Shown: in pieces, positions 36,965-45,609 of the stretch
How positions within the stretch are numbered: the first letter of the stretch is position 1
How the letters are laid out: each line of letters starts with the position of its first letter
Source of the DNA: Nitrospirota bacterium
GTDB taxonomy: Bacteria; Nitrospirota; Nitrospiria; Nitrospirales; UBA8639
Assembly: GCA_003695915.1 (NCBI GenBank)
Contig: RFGF01000015.1
Coordinates: 98,452-162,451 of the forward strand
Reading direction: 5' to 3'
DNA: 64,000 bases
Translations under genes and position numbers: made by a program
Notes under the pieces: generated by a model
Told to the model about the DNA's origin: nothing
Databases searched by the model: none
Seen by the model: the letters and a program-made list of their open reading frames with translations, nothing else

Positions 36965-38326
36965 ATGCCAGATCCCAAATTTATTGCCTTTTACCTTACT
37001 CAATTCCACCCTACCCCTGAAAATGATGAATGGTGGGGGAAGGGCTTTACAGAGTGGACCAATGTGACAAAAGCTTTGCCGTTATTCGAGGGTCATTATC
37101 AGCCGCATTTGCCATCAGACCTGGGTTTTTACGATCTTCGAGTACGAGAAACTCGTCGTGAACAAATTCGTTTAGCTAAACAATACGGCATCGATGGATT
37201 TTGTTATCACTACTATTGGTTTTCTGGCACTCGCTTACTTCACAAACCACTTGACGATATGCTTGCCGACCCTGCGAGTGATATGCCGTTTTGCCTATGT
37301 TGGGCCAACGAAAATTGGACCAAACGATGGGATGGCGCTGAACAGCAAGTGCTCATTAAACAGAAATATTTACCTGATGATGACCTTGAGTTTATCAAAA
37401 GTCTTGTTCCTTTCTTCAGGGACAAGCGCTACATCAGGATCAACGGCGCCCCATTGCTCATTGTCTATCGCCCTCAGCTATTACCCAACCCAAGGAGGAC
37501 AGCCGGTATTTGGCGTGAGTATTGTGAACGCATGGGAATCGGAAGCGTTCACCTGTGTGCGGCTTTGACCTACGACAACGAAGACTATAGACAGTTCGGA
37601 TTCGACAGCGGCGTAGAATTTCCGCCACACAATCACCATGTGAGGAATGTCAACGGCCAAATCAATTTCTACAAGCCTTTTACCGGCAACGTCATGCTTT
37701 ACCACACTGTAGCCCAATCATTTCTTAACCGATCATACGCAGCTCCTAATGTTTTTCGGTGCGTGTTTCCGTCGTGGGATAATACTGCCCGGCGAGACCA
37801 CCGTGCGGTCGTCATTCTTAATGGTACACCGGCCAATTATGAATATTGGCTTGCAGAAACAATTCGTCGAGCTAGGACACATTCTCTTACGCAACCCCCT
37901 TTAATCTTCATCAATGCATGGAATGAATGGGCAGAAGGTTGTCACCTTGAACCCGACAGGAAATACCAACGAGGATTCCTTGAAGCAACTTTGCGGGCAA
38001 AAAAAGGCACCTCTACTTTAACCGAATTTCAAGATACAGGACTCCCATCGGTATCCCTCTCTTCTGCGCGACCACGGACATTTTTCGGAGATCTCTCGCA
38101 AATCATGGTCTATCATATGAGTTTAAAGAGAGGGATAATTTGGGGATGGATCAATCAACGTCCCAAGGTCAAAAAAACTGCATGGTTGATCTACCGTATG
38201 TGGAGCAAGGTTCGTGCTTTATGCGATCAAAAGAAGGCTCTGCTGGATGCGAACATCAAGGAAGATCCTCCGCCACCTCGAACAAAGGCTGCATTCTTGA
38301 AGCTTCTCAAAAATCATCATAAGTAA
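36965..38326 (+). CDS. WbsX-like glycosyltransferase / GH99-like protein
   Basis: A 453-residue protein of the Glyco_tran_WbsX family. Signature segments are FIAFYLTQFHPTPENDEWWG, KGFTEWTNVTKA, GHYQPHLPSDLGFYDLR, YGIDGFCYHYYWFSG, FCLCWANENWTKRWDG, LIVYRPQLLPN and FINAWNEWAEGCHLEPD. Members occur in O-antigen and capsule clusters; the fold resembles GH99 endo-mannosidases, so the reaction may be transfer or cleavage. The ATG at 36965 gives MPDPKFIAFYLTQ; a TTG at 36950 is an alternative. It is the last AT-rich gene of the cluster; composition returns to normal by 38532. Confidence 0.85.
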   Translation: MPDPKFIAFYLTQFHPTPENDEWWGKGFTEWTNVTKALPLFEGHYQPHLPSDLGFYDLRVRETRREQIRLAKQYGIDGFCYHYYWFSGTRLLHKPLDDMLADPASDMPFCLCWANENWTKRWDGAEQQVLIKQKYLPDDDLEFIKSLVPFFRDKRYIRINGAPLLIVYRPQLLPNPRRTAGIWREYCERMGIGSVHLCAALTYDNEDYRQFGFDSGVEFPPHNHHVRNVNGQINFYKPFTGNVMLYHTVAQSFLNRSYAAPNVFRCVFPSWDNTARRDHRAVVILNGTPANYEYWLAETIRRARTHSLTQPPLIFINAWNEWAEGCHLEPDRKYQRGFLEATLRAKKGTSTLTEFQDTGLPSVSLSSARPRTFFGDLSQIMVYHMSLKRGIIWGWINQRPKVKKTAWLIYRMWSKVRALCDQKKALLDANIKEDPPPPRTKAAFLKLLKNHHK

Positions 38327-38531
38327 TAATTCGTGCGAAATCCTCGGCTCTTCCAAACTTTTGACTGGTCGTATCAATCGATCGAGGAATATCACAAACT
38401 ATGTGAAGGCTATAGCATTTCCCATAATTACGTGTTCTGGTTGTTGCACATATCATTCTGGTCAATGAGCATTGCCACGACGATTCTATCGATGATAGCC
38501 ATTATAGCCTCGAACCAAAATCGTCTGTGCG

Positions 38532-39224
38532 ATGAACACCCTCATTATCATCCCTGCCTATAACGAAGCGTGCTCGCTCGGCCGAGTCATCGATCGCGTG
38601 CGGGATGTCCGCCCGCAAGACGATATCCTTGTGGTCAACGATGCCTCGACGGACGCCACTGCACAGGTTGCCCGCCGCCACGGCGCGGCCGTGATCACCT
38701 TGCCGACCAATTTGGGTATCGGCGGAGCCATGCAGACCGGCTTTCGGTATGCATGGGAACAGGGCTACGATTTCGTCTGTCAAGTGGATGGCGACGGCCA
38801 ACACGACCCTACTTTCCTTCCGCATCTGTTCGAACCGCTGCTCAGGGACGACGCCGATTTGGTCATCGGGTCGCGCTTTCTCCGGAAACAAGGATACCAG
38901 TCCACATCGATTCGGCGTTGCGGCATTGCTTTTTTTTCGTGGCTCATCTCCGTGTTGACCGGCACCCGTATTACCGATGCCACTTCCGGCTTCCGAGCCA
39001 TGAACCGCAAGGTGCTCGCCGTGTTCGCTCGAGACTATGCCGTGGACTATCCCGAGCCCGAAATGTTGATCGTCCTGTATCGCTATGGGCTCCGGGTGCG
39101 GGAAATCCCCGTCATCATGCACACGCGACAAGGCGGCGTATCTTCCATCACCCTCACTCGGTCCACCTACTACGCCTCCAAGGTCACGCTGGCCATCGTG
39201 CTGGGGATGGTCAAGAAATGTTGA
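38532..39224 (+). CDS. Family 2 glycosyltransferase (dolichol-phosphate mannosyltransferase-like)
   Basis: A 230-residue GT2 domain without C-terminal membrane helices: LIIIPAYNEACSLGRVIDRV, DILVVNDASTDATAQVARR, GAAVITLPTNLGIGGAMQTG, CQVDGDGQHDPTFLPHL, LVIGSRFLRKQGYQ, TDATSGFRAMNRKVL. It resembles DPM1 and GtrB-type enzymes that load a sugar onto a polyprenyl phosphate carrier. GC content is high, unlike the genes just before. It is followed after 31 bases by a DUF2304 gene, a pairing I recall from other glycan clusters. Confidence 0.9.
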   Translation: MNTLIIIPAYNEACSLGRVIDRVRDVRPQDDILVVNDASTDATAQVARRHGAAVITLPTNLGIGGAMQTGFRYAWEQGYDFVCQVDGDGQHDPTFLPHLFEPLLRDDADLVIGSRFLRKQGYQSTSIRRCGIAFFSWLISVLTGTRITDATSGFRAMNRKVLAVFARDYAVDYPEPEMLIVLYRYGLRVREIPVIMHTRQGGVSSITLTRSTYYASKVTLAIVLGMVKKC

Positions 39225-39255
39225 GCACTCGCACCGCTGTCGTTGTCCTTTTGCG

Positions 39256-39618
39256 ATGATGTCCCCTCATACACTGGCCATCGTGCTGGCCGTGGCGATC
39301 ATGGCCATTGTGCTCGAACTGATCCGTCAGCGGCGGCTCCGCGAGCGCTATGCCCTGTTCTGGTTGATTTCCGCAGTGGCCTTCCTGCTCTGCGCCGTCA
39401 AATTCGAATTGGTCGTCGCACTGGCCCAGGCATTCGGGTTTGCCCTGCCGGCCAACGCGCTCTTTGTCTTTGGATTCCTCTTCCTCATCGGCATCATGTT
39501 GTCCTTGACCGTCGCACTGTCCACCGTCGCCGAGCGAAACGAGCGATTGGCCCAAGAGTTGGCGCTGATTCGGAAACGTCTGGACGAGCAGCACTCATCC
39601 CTTTCCTCGTCATCCTGA
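39256..39618 (+). CDS. DUF2304 membrane protein
   Basis: A 120-residue protein with three hydrophobic helices (TLAIVLAVAIMAIVLELIRQ, RYALFWLISAVAFLLCAVKF, NALFVFGFLFLIGIMLSLTV) and a coiled-coil tail (ERNERLAQELALIRKRLDEQ). This is the DUF2304 pattern, usually encoded directly after a DPM1-like GT2, as here. A role as membrane partner of the transferase is likely but unproven. Tandem ATGs at 39256 and 39259 are both possible starts. The next gene begins eight bases after the stop. Confidence 0.8.
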   Translation: MMSPHTLAIVLAVAIMAIVLELIRQRRLRERYALFWLISAVAFLLCAVKFELVVALAQAFGFALPANALFVFGFLFLIGIMLSLTVALSTVAERNERLAQELALIRKRLDEQHSSLSSSS

Positions 39619-39625
39619 GCGAGTC

Positions 39626-41638
39626 ATGTCTACGTCGGCGCGCTTTAGCCTGTTTGCCTGTCTCGTCATTCTCGGATTCACGATTCTGACCTATGCCAAC
39701 AGTCTGCATGGCGCGTTCGTGTTCGACGATCAGAACTCCGTGTTGGGCAATCCGGTCATCAAAGATCTCTCGCGCATAGGGGAGCTGTTTCAGTGGTCGG
39801 TCACCACCAATCCCTCGCGCGCCCTACCGGCCATCACCTTTGCGTTGAACTATCATTTTCACGGCTATCGGGTGGAAGGATATCACGTTGTCAACGTCGC
39901 ACTGCACATGCTCAACGGATGCCTGGTGTTCTTGTTACTCCGCAAGCTCTTTCAGTTGACTGCCCTCCCGACACCGACCGAAGCGACCGGGCTTTCCCGA
40001 TGGTCCATCGAAGCCTCCGCGATTCCCCCACTGCTAGCGGCCTTGCTCTTTGTTGTGCATCCGGTGCAGACCGCCGGTGTGACTTATATCACGCAGCGTC
40101 ACGGAGAAATGGCGACACTGTTCTATCTCTTAGGCATTCTGGCCTTCATCAAGGCGGTGACGACGAGGCGAACATCCACGCGCGTAAGCGCCGCAGCCCT
40201 CACCGGGCTCTGTTATCTGGCAGGATTGTGCTCGAAAGAAATTGCCATCACGTTGCCGATCGTGCTGGGGATGCTCACGTGGCTCATCCTTGCGCCGCGC
40301 ATGCGCGTGGACGCGCGGGTAATCAAAACCCTGGTCGGCACGGGCATGCTCTTGCTCATGCTCGCCGGAAGCATTCTACTGTGGCGTATCGATATCATCG
40401 CATTGGTCCAAAGCTGGATGCATCCCGCCGATCCGCGCCAATGGGGGATGGGACAAAATCTCCTCACCCAATTGAACGTGATCGTTCAATATCTATCGCT
40501 CCTGGCCCTACCGATTCCCAGCCGCTTGAACGCCGATCGCCAGTTTCCCTTGGCCGAATCCCTCTTCGAATTTCCCACCGGCTTTTCATTCCTCATCATC
40601 CTAGCTTGCGTGTGGCTCGGATGGCGCCTGCGCAAAGACGCTCCATTGATCTCGTTCGGCATCTTCTGGTTTTTCATCACCCTGCTGCCGAGTTCGAGCA
40701 TTATTCCACTGCGCGATCTGATGGTGGAATACCGACTCTATTTGCCCAGTATCGGCGTGTGGCTCGTCGTAGTGACGGCGTTGGACCGTGGCTGCCGATC
40801 GTTCCTCGCCCGGCGTCAACTCGAACGCTGGGCGCCGGCCGCGCTCAGCCTGATCGTGGGTCTCGGCATGATCCTCCCGTACGCCGTCACCGCTTCGACG
40901 CGCAATGCCGTTTGGCAGAGTCCCGTGACCTTCTGGACCGATGCCGTAGAGAAGGATCCGACCAATGTTCGAGCCTACATCAACCTCGGCAAAAGCTATT
41001 ACGAACTCGGCGCGCTCGACGAAGCCATCGCCGTCTATCGCATGGCTCTGGCACTGGCCCCCGCCAGTCCCGCTGCCCACAACAACTTGGGAACCGTGTA
41101 TTACGCTCAAGGACAACTCCAGCAGGCCCTTCGGGCGTTCACAACTGCCGTCACGCTCAAACCCGATTACACGGATGCCCATAATAACGTCGGAGCTGTC
41201 TATGTGCGCATGGGACAGCCCGACCGTGCCCAGAAAGCCTTCGAGCAGGCGTTGAACCACAATCCCTTCTCCTTCGAGGCCCATTATAATCTCGGTCTGA
41301 TCGCCTATCAGCAGGATCGGCTCGATGACGCCGCGACGCATCTCCAGCGTGCCATCCAGCTCGAACCGCGCGAGCCTCGCTTTCATTACCTGCTCGGCAT
41401 CATCGATGAAGCGCGAGGAAAGGTGCCGCAAGCCGTTGAGGCCTATCGGCGCAGTCTGGAATTGAACCCTCTGTTCGAGGCAGCGAGGACGCACCTCGAC
41501 AGGCTCGGCGCGGCACTCTCGGACACCGAGGGCGTTCATCCCGGCTCGACGCCGACCTCGTTTCGCACCCCACTCGATGGGATCCCATCGGTCTTGGGTA
41601 TGAAGAGACGTCTCTTCCGGTTCTCGCACATATCCTAA
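39626..41638 (+). CDS. TMTC-like membrane protein with C-terminal TPR repeats
   Basis: A 670-residue protein. About nine to ten N-terminal hydrophobic helices (first LFACLVILGFTILTYANSL) are followed by GAFVFDDQNSVLGNP and the YHVVNVALHMLNGCLVF and HPVQTAGVTYITQRHGEM motifs, the pattern of TMTC/O-mannosyltransferase-like GT-C proteins with catalytic acidic loop DD. From about residue 445 five or six TPRs follow (NVRAYINLGKSYYELGALDE, AHNNLGTVYYAQGQLQQALR, AHYNLGLIAYQQDRLDDAA). It may transfer a sugar from a polyprenyl carrier to protein or glycan outside the membrane. It closes the glycan cluster. Confidence 0.8.
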   Translation: MSTSARFSLFACLVILGFTILTYANSLHGAFVFDDQNSVLGNPVIKDLSRIGELFQWSVTTNPSRALPAITFALNYHFHGYRVEGYHVVNVALHMLNGCLVFLLLRKLFQLTALPTPTEATGLSRWSIEASAIPPLLAALLFVVHPVQTAGVTYITQRHGEMATLFYLLGILAFIKAVTTRRTSTRVSAAALTGLCYLAGLCSKEIAITLPIVLGMLTWLILAPRMRVDARVIKTLVGTGMLLLMLAGSILLWRIDIIALVQSWMHPADPRQWGMGQNLLTQLNVIVQYLSLLALPIPSRLNADRQFPLAESLFEFPTGFSFLIILACVWLGWRLRKDAPLISFGIFWFFITLLPSSSIIPLRDLMVEYRLYLPSIGVWLVVVTALDRGCRSFLARRQLERWAPAALSLIVGLGMILPYAVTASTRNAVWQSPVTFWTDAVEKDPTNVRAYINLGKSYYELGALDEAIAVYRMALALAPASPAAHNNLGTVYYAQGQLQQALRAFTTAVTLKPDYTDAHNNVGAVYVRMGQPDRAQKAFEQALNHNPFSFEAHYNLGLIAYQQDRLDDAATHLQRAIQLEPREPRFHYLLGIIDEARGKVPQAVEAYRRSLELNPLFEAARTHLDRLGAALSDTEGVHPGSTPTSFRTPLDGIPSVLGMKRRLFRFSHIS

Positions 41639-41719
41639 CCGGTCCATGAACATTCCCACGTCTTCCACGGGTATGCTATTTCTCGTCCCGCAAGACAAAC
41701 GAGAACGAAAATTATTCTC

Positions 41720-41920
41720 ATGAAAGCTTCACGAACGAATTCACAACTGTCTCATGACATCCGATGCCAATGCGGCCGCTTGCTCGTCAAACGCGTCGCA
41801 ACCGGCTTTGAAATCAAATGTCCCCGATGCAAACGTCGGTGGATCGTCAACGATCATGAGCCCACCGGGAGTACTGCCCATCGTGTGCGATGTATCCCCG
41901 CTGAGGAGAACTCCCAATGA
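41720..41920 (+). CDS. Com-like zinc-finger protein
   Basis: A 66-residue protein with IRCQCGRLLVKRVATGFEIK and CPRCKRRW, i.e. Cys16-x-Cys18 and Cys34-x2-Cys37. This matches the Mu-like Com family; phage Mu Com is a zinc-finger translational activator of mom. Chromosomal homologues without mom exist. Here it directly precedes the pseudopilin cluster, so a regulatory role for that cluster is possible but only inferred from position. The ATG at 41720 has no strong ribosome binding site. The basic CPRCKRRW end could bind RNA. Confidence 0.65.
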   Translation: MKASRTNSQLSHDIRCQCGRLLVKRVATGFEIKCPRCKRRWIVNDHEPTGSTAHRVRCIPAEENSQ

Positions 41921-42212
41921 ACGCCTGCCTACTCGTTGGAACCATGGTCTTCCCGCCTGCATCTGGATTCATCGGCCCGCGATCCCGCATCCAGCGCCCT
42001 AACCGAAGAAAGGAGGTGACGGCCCGGACATCGATCTGTGGGTATCGTGTGGAGGCCATGCGCACGATCCGGTCGGCTTGCCACCATCGCCGTTCGGTCT
42101 TCGATTGCGCCGCGCCCAGAGACAGACGAAAGACACGCCATGCGCGCGTGACTTTCTGGCAAGAACCATTCACCACATTCATCTATTTCACTCAAACCGA
42201 AGGAGTAGAACC
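41921..42212. other. 292-bp leader of the secretion/pilus locus
   Basis: Apart from the ribosome binding site of the first pseudopilin (AAGGAG at its end) I see no gene here. The open frame that starts inside com (41917) runs over the next gene in the wrong frame. The promoter of the locus may lie here. Confidence 0.45.
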
Positions 42213-43295
42213 ATGCACCATCGATTTTCTGCGCTTCGCAATCAACGGGGATTCACCCTGTTGGAACTGCTGGTCGTCGTGGCCATCCTGGCCATTATCG
42301 CCGGCGGCCTCGTCGTCGCCTACGACGGGATCGAGGAACTTTCGAAAAACAAGCAACAAAGCAATGCCATGGCCGCACTGGACGAAGCCATTCGCAACTT
42401 CACGGCTGTGACCGGCTTTGCGCCGACGGAATTCGATTCCTTGGTGGCGGTGACCGGGTCGACAACCCTGCTGAACCACGGCGGGGACGGATTCCGGGGG
42501 ACTCCACCCTCCAATGCCTTGACGCCTGATGCATCCGCTCCTGGCGGAGGGCTCGTCGAATCGCTGACATCGAGCCTCCAAGGCAAGGTCCAAGTAGCCA
42601 TTCCTGTCGTCGGGGCAACGACGGCTACCACGCTGAGCGATGCTCATATCGCAGCATTGCGCGAGGCTGGCATCGTCAGCGTGCGGTATGTCGATGCCAC
42701 CGGCAATGGCAACGAGCTTTCTACCACACGGGGCGGCACCTGCTCCGGATCCGCAGCCTTGGCGATCCCGGCCCAAGATGGTACGGCTGCGAGCGTGGGC
42801 TGTTTGGATCAGGCCGATATTCCCGCACGGATTTTCGATTTCCCGCGTGAAGGAAACGGAAGAAACCGCGGCCGCGGCTTTGCGCGTGAGCTGACCGCCA
42901 ATGCCACCGTCCAAGATCCCGTGGTGGTGTGGCGACCTGGTTCCGGTGGCATCAACCTGACCAAGGTGGGGGCCGATGCCGGTAGTATGGTAGGCAACAC
43001 CGCAAGCGACTATACCGTGGCTGCGGCAGATACAGCCGACCGCCTCGTCCTGTTCGGTGTGGGCAACAATACCTCGCTGTTCAACGACGGCTCCGGTGCG
43101 CTCGGCGGCGGGGAGATGTCTTCGGTTCCGACGTATGCCAAGCTGGAACGCTGGCAGTATCCGCGTTACATCGCCGCCTATAACGTCGGAAGCCTCAGCA
43201 GCCCTGCGGAGAAAGCTCGGCTGCAAACCGTGCTCGACTCCCGTGGCGACTTCTTGGACGAGGAGTTGGCCGAAGCGTCAGGTCAGAAGAGCTAA
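42213..43295 (+). CDS. Pseudopilin (type II secretion / type IV pilin-like)
   Basis: A 360-residue pseudopilin. The type III signal sequence is QRG-FTLLELLVVVAILAII, with cleavage after G13 and the conserved E at mature position 5. The start at 42213 is backed by CCGAAGGAGTAGAACC. The mature part is about 347 residues, more than twice a GspG major pseudopilin, with a Gly/Thr-rich middle section containing two Cys-bearing loops. It may be a minor pseudopilin or a substrate adaptor. A strong hairpin at 43322-43349 follows 27 bases after its stop, so transcription may drop here, making this the most abundant pseudopilin. Confidence 0.8.
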   Translation: MHHRFSALRNQRGFTLLELLVVVAILAIIAGGLVVAYDGIEELSKNKQQSNAMAALDEAIRNFTAVTGFAPTEFDSLVAVTGSTTLLNHGGDGFRGTPPSNALTPDASAPGGGLVESLTSSLQGKVQVAIPVVGATTATTLSDAHIAALREAGIVSVRYVDATGNGNELSTTRGGTCSGSAALAIPAQDGTAASVGCLDQADIPARIFDFPREGNGRNRGRGFARELTANATVQDPVVVWRPGSGGINLTKVGADAGSMVGNTASDYTVAAADTADRLVLFGVGNNTSLFNDGSGALGGGEMSSVPTYAKLERWQYPRYIAAYNVGSLSSPAEKARLQTVLDSRGDFLDEELAEASGQKS

Positions 43296-43321
43296 GCTGA
43301 CCGCGCGATGCTGAATGAGTT

Positions 43322-43349
43322 GGCAGGGAAAGCCAGGGCTTTCCCTGCC
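43322..43349 (+). terminator. Strong hairpin after the first pseudopilin
   Basis: ggcagggaaagc (43322-43333) and gctttccctgcc (43338-43349) are perfect 12-base arms around a cagg loop. No T-run follows, so it may be an attenuator, mRNA stabiliser or Rho-assisted terminator. It also shows that the second pseudopilin probably starts after this point. Confidence 0.6.
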
Positions 43350-43496
43350 GGCTCTTCTCTTCCAACGACGCGTGACATGCACGAGATCGTTTCCCGACTC
43401 GACAACGCTCCGGCCTCAGGAATGGATGCAGAATACCATATCACAGTTCTGCCTCGATTCATGATGCCGAAAGAACCGCAAGCCTCCGTGAGCAGG

Positions 43497-44414
43497 ATGA
43501 TGCCCCGAGGCATAGATCCCCACTCCAGGCAGCCCGCTACCAACGTCCTGCGATCTGCGAGATGGTTGGCCCCCCAGAGACCCAAGAGGTCCTTTCTCTA
43601 TTCTAAAAGATCGAGAGTTTCGGCCGACCGATGCCTCGTTGCGCTCGGGACGAGCAAGGGACTCACCCTCCTCGAGATGTTGGTCGTCGTTGCCGTGATG
43701 GCGATCATCGCAGGTGGAATTGTCTTGGCTCTCGGTCGGGTGCAAGACGATGCGACGCTTCAGATCGCTCGGAATGAACTTGTCACGATCAAGGACGCGA
43801 TTCTGCGGTTCAAACAAGATACCGGCTATCTGCCGAAGCAAGGGCCGTTTGATCTGGAACCACCTAATCAGTGTACGACGTCCAATAACGGGGCGGTACC
43901 AATCGGTTCCTTGCCTGTGCCGTCGAAAGAATGGTTTTGTTCTCCAGCTAATTTCATCCAGCTTTATGAGCAGCCTCAGCTCAATAGCTCACATCCCCTC
44001 GCGTTTCTTGCCCAATGGAACCCCGACACGCGACGAGGCTGGCGCGGCCCGTATCTGACGCGATTCGGTGAAGGGTTGGTGGATATCGGGAACGGTTTGC
44101 AGCCGGATGGAAGCGGGGATCCGATAGGAGGGACGGCGGCCCTTCGTGAGATGCCCGGGGTGGCCGATCCCTTTATCGCACTTCCCATTCCCAGTGCACT
44201 CGATACGGTCGATGGACAATTGTTGGATTGGCGCACGGTCGCTGGCGATCCGCCGCATCCGAAGTGGGGCCGCCCGTATCTCCTGTTCGACCTCGACGAT
44301 CCTGCAAAGGCCCGCATTGTGAGCATGGGGCCAAACAAAACGTATGACAGCGCATCGATCACCACGTGCCCTGAGGCGGGCGATGACGACCTCGTGCTCT
44401 GCCTGCTCAAGTAG
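43497..44414 (+). CDS. Second pseudopilin, start uncertain
   Basis: The prepilin site TSKG-LTLLEMLVVVAVMAII is clear, with E at mature position 5. The frame is open from 43308, but that part contains the hairpin at 43322-43349. The in-frame ATG at 43497 leaves a leader of about 50 residues before the cleavage site; ATGs at 43422 and 43461 or a TTG nearer the pilin helix are also possible. The mature protein (about 250 residues) has the GspG-like LARNELVTIKDAILRFKQDT helix (written IARNELVTIK here) and YLPKQGPFDLEPPN, then a WNPDTRRGWRGPYL segment typical of GspG/H proteins. It probably takes part in the pseudopilus. Confidence 0.75.
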   Translation: MMPRGIDPHSRQPATNVLRSARWLAPQRPKRSFLYSKRSRVSADRCLVALGTSKGLTLLEMLVVVAVMAIIAGGIVLALGRVQDDATLQIARNELVTIKDAILRFKQDTGYLPKQGPFDLEPPNQCTTSNNGAVPIGSLPVPSKEWFCSPANFIQLYEQPQLNSSHPLAFLAQWNPDTRRGWRGPYLTRFGEGLVDIGNGLQPDGSGDPIGGTAALREMPGVADPFIALPIPSALDTVDGQLLDWRTVAGDPPHPKWGRPYLLFDLDDPAKARIVSMGPNKTYDSASITTCPEAGDDDLVLCLLK

Positions 44415-44450
44415 AAGCCCGAAAGCATGGGTGAACGGAATGGAAGGTCT

Positions 44451-45542
44451 ATGATCCACATGAACCTGCAACGGTCCAACCAGTCCCAGTTGTGGATCGG
44501 CCTGCACCGAGCTTTCAGTCGTGCTCGTTTTATCCATCATGCCCGGGCACTGCTGTCCGATACCAGAGGACTCACTTTGCTGGAACTCCTCGTCGTCGTC
44601 TTTATCCTGGCCGCCATCGCGTTTACCACGCTTTCTTTTACGGATAACGCCGACAGTCAGTTTCGCTATGAGGAAACGCAGCGGCGGTTGGAAATGATTC
44701 GACGCGCCATCGTGGGTGATGAACAGCCGGCATTCGCCGGACAGCGCTTATTGTCCGGTTACGTGGTGGATACGGGTGTACGGCCAACCACGATCACCAG
44801 CTTGATCGAGCAGCCCCCTTCATTCGATCCGTTCGGTGGCAAAGCCCCCATCTTCGATCCTGTACCCGATGCCAATGGGTTCAATAACGGACCGACATCG
44901 GGCGCCGGTGCAGAAATCGTCTTGACGAATCCTGAAGCGACCTTGTTTAAAGGGTTCCGTGGCCCATATGTGTCGCTCACCCCGGGGACCACCAGGGAAT
45001 TTCGCGATGGGTGGGGAAACGGGACGACTTCGGACCCGGATTTTGGGTGGATTGTTACCGCAGGCAGTTCCATCACAACGATCCAAAGTGTAGGGGCCGA
45101 CGGTCAACCTGGTGGAAGTGGGCCATTCGACCAAGACATAAGCACGGAAATTCGTGAGACGGATTGGGCGCAAGACATCACTGGTCTTCAGGTGAGAATC
45201 GTCAACTCCAGTCCCACGACCGCGAATGATCTGCGGGCATCCTTGCTCGTCTATGGTATCAATCCGACCACCCTGACCACCGGCTGGTTTCGCACAACGA
45301 CGACGCTCTTGACAACCTTGACACCCGGTGATGCCGGCTTCGTCACGTTCCCCGATCCGTCGCTGTCGCTGAGCACGCTTCTGCCCATTGGACAACATCT
45401 GCTCGTCTTGGTCCATGACGGCGACACGATCCTCAATACGACCGACGATGAGCCGTTTCCTTCTGCCAATCCTGAGACCAAACGTCTCAGTTTTTTCCCT
45501 CATACCGTTTTACCGGATACCGTCGAACTGATCATACAATGA
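44451..45542 (+). CDS. Third pseudopilin
   Basis: A 363-residue protein with prepilin site DTRG-LTLLELLVVVFILAAI (cleavage after G40, E45 at mature position 5). FKGFRGPYVSLTPGTTREFR and DGWGNGTT are pseudopilin-type signatures for the strand that follows the helix. The C-terminal half (about 230-363) is beta-rich with many Thr and looks like an extra domain (LQVRIVNSSPTTANDLRASL). GGAAGG lies three bases before the ATG at 44451; the ATGs at 44427 and 44460 are alternatives. It follows the second pseudopilin by 36 bases and precedes the GspL/PilM-like gene. Confidence 0.75.
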   Translation: MIHMNLQRSNQSQLWIGLHRAFSRARFIHHARALLSDTRGLTLLELLVVVFILAAIAFTTLSFTDNADSQFRYEETQRRLEMIRRAIVGDEQPAFAGQRLLSGYVVDTGVRPTTITSLIEQPPSFDPFGGKAPIFDPVPDANGFNNGPTSGAGAEIVLTNPEATLFKGFRGPYVSLTPGTTREFRDGWGNGTTSDPDFGWIVTAGSSITTIQSVGADGQPGGSGPFDQDISTEIRETDWAQDITGLQVRIVNSSPTTANDLRASLLVYGINPTTLTTGWFRTTTTLLTTLTPGDAGFVTFPDPSLSLSTLLPIGQHLLVLVHDGDTILNTTDDEPFPSANPETKRLSFFPHTVLPDTVELIIQ

Positions 45543-45609
45543 ATCGATATCGTTATTATCATCATCATTGCGTTTTCGCCTTCATCCATTTTTTGGTGAT
45601 CGATTTTCC

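Noticed and set aside
38333..38563. 76-codon frame with hydrophobic segment after the WbsX gene
   Set aside because: GTG start without ribosome binding site, overlaps the next glycosyltransferase start, no family pattern. It could be real but is not supported.
40601..41698. 365-codon open frame on the reverse strand
   Set aside because: Shadow of the TMTC-like TPR gene, caused by GC-rich codon use.
42192..43226. 344-codon reverse frame
   Set aside because: Shadow of the first pseudopilin, which has a clear prepilin signal and ribosome binding site.
45547..45570. Fur-like AT-rich string upstream of the GspL/PilM-like gene
   Set aside because: At best 14 of 19 matches, inside an operon of secretion genes; likely chance.
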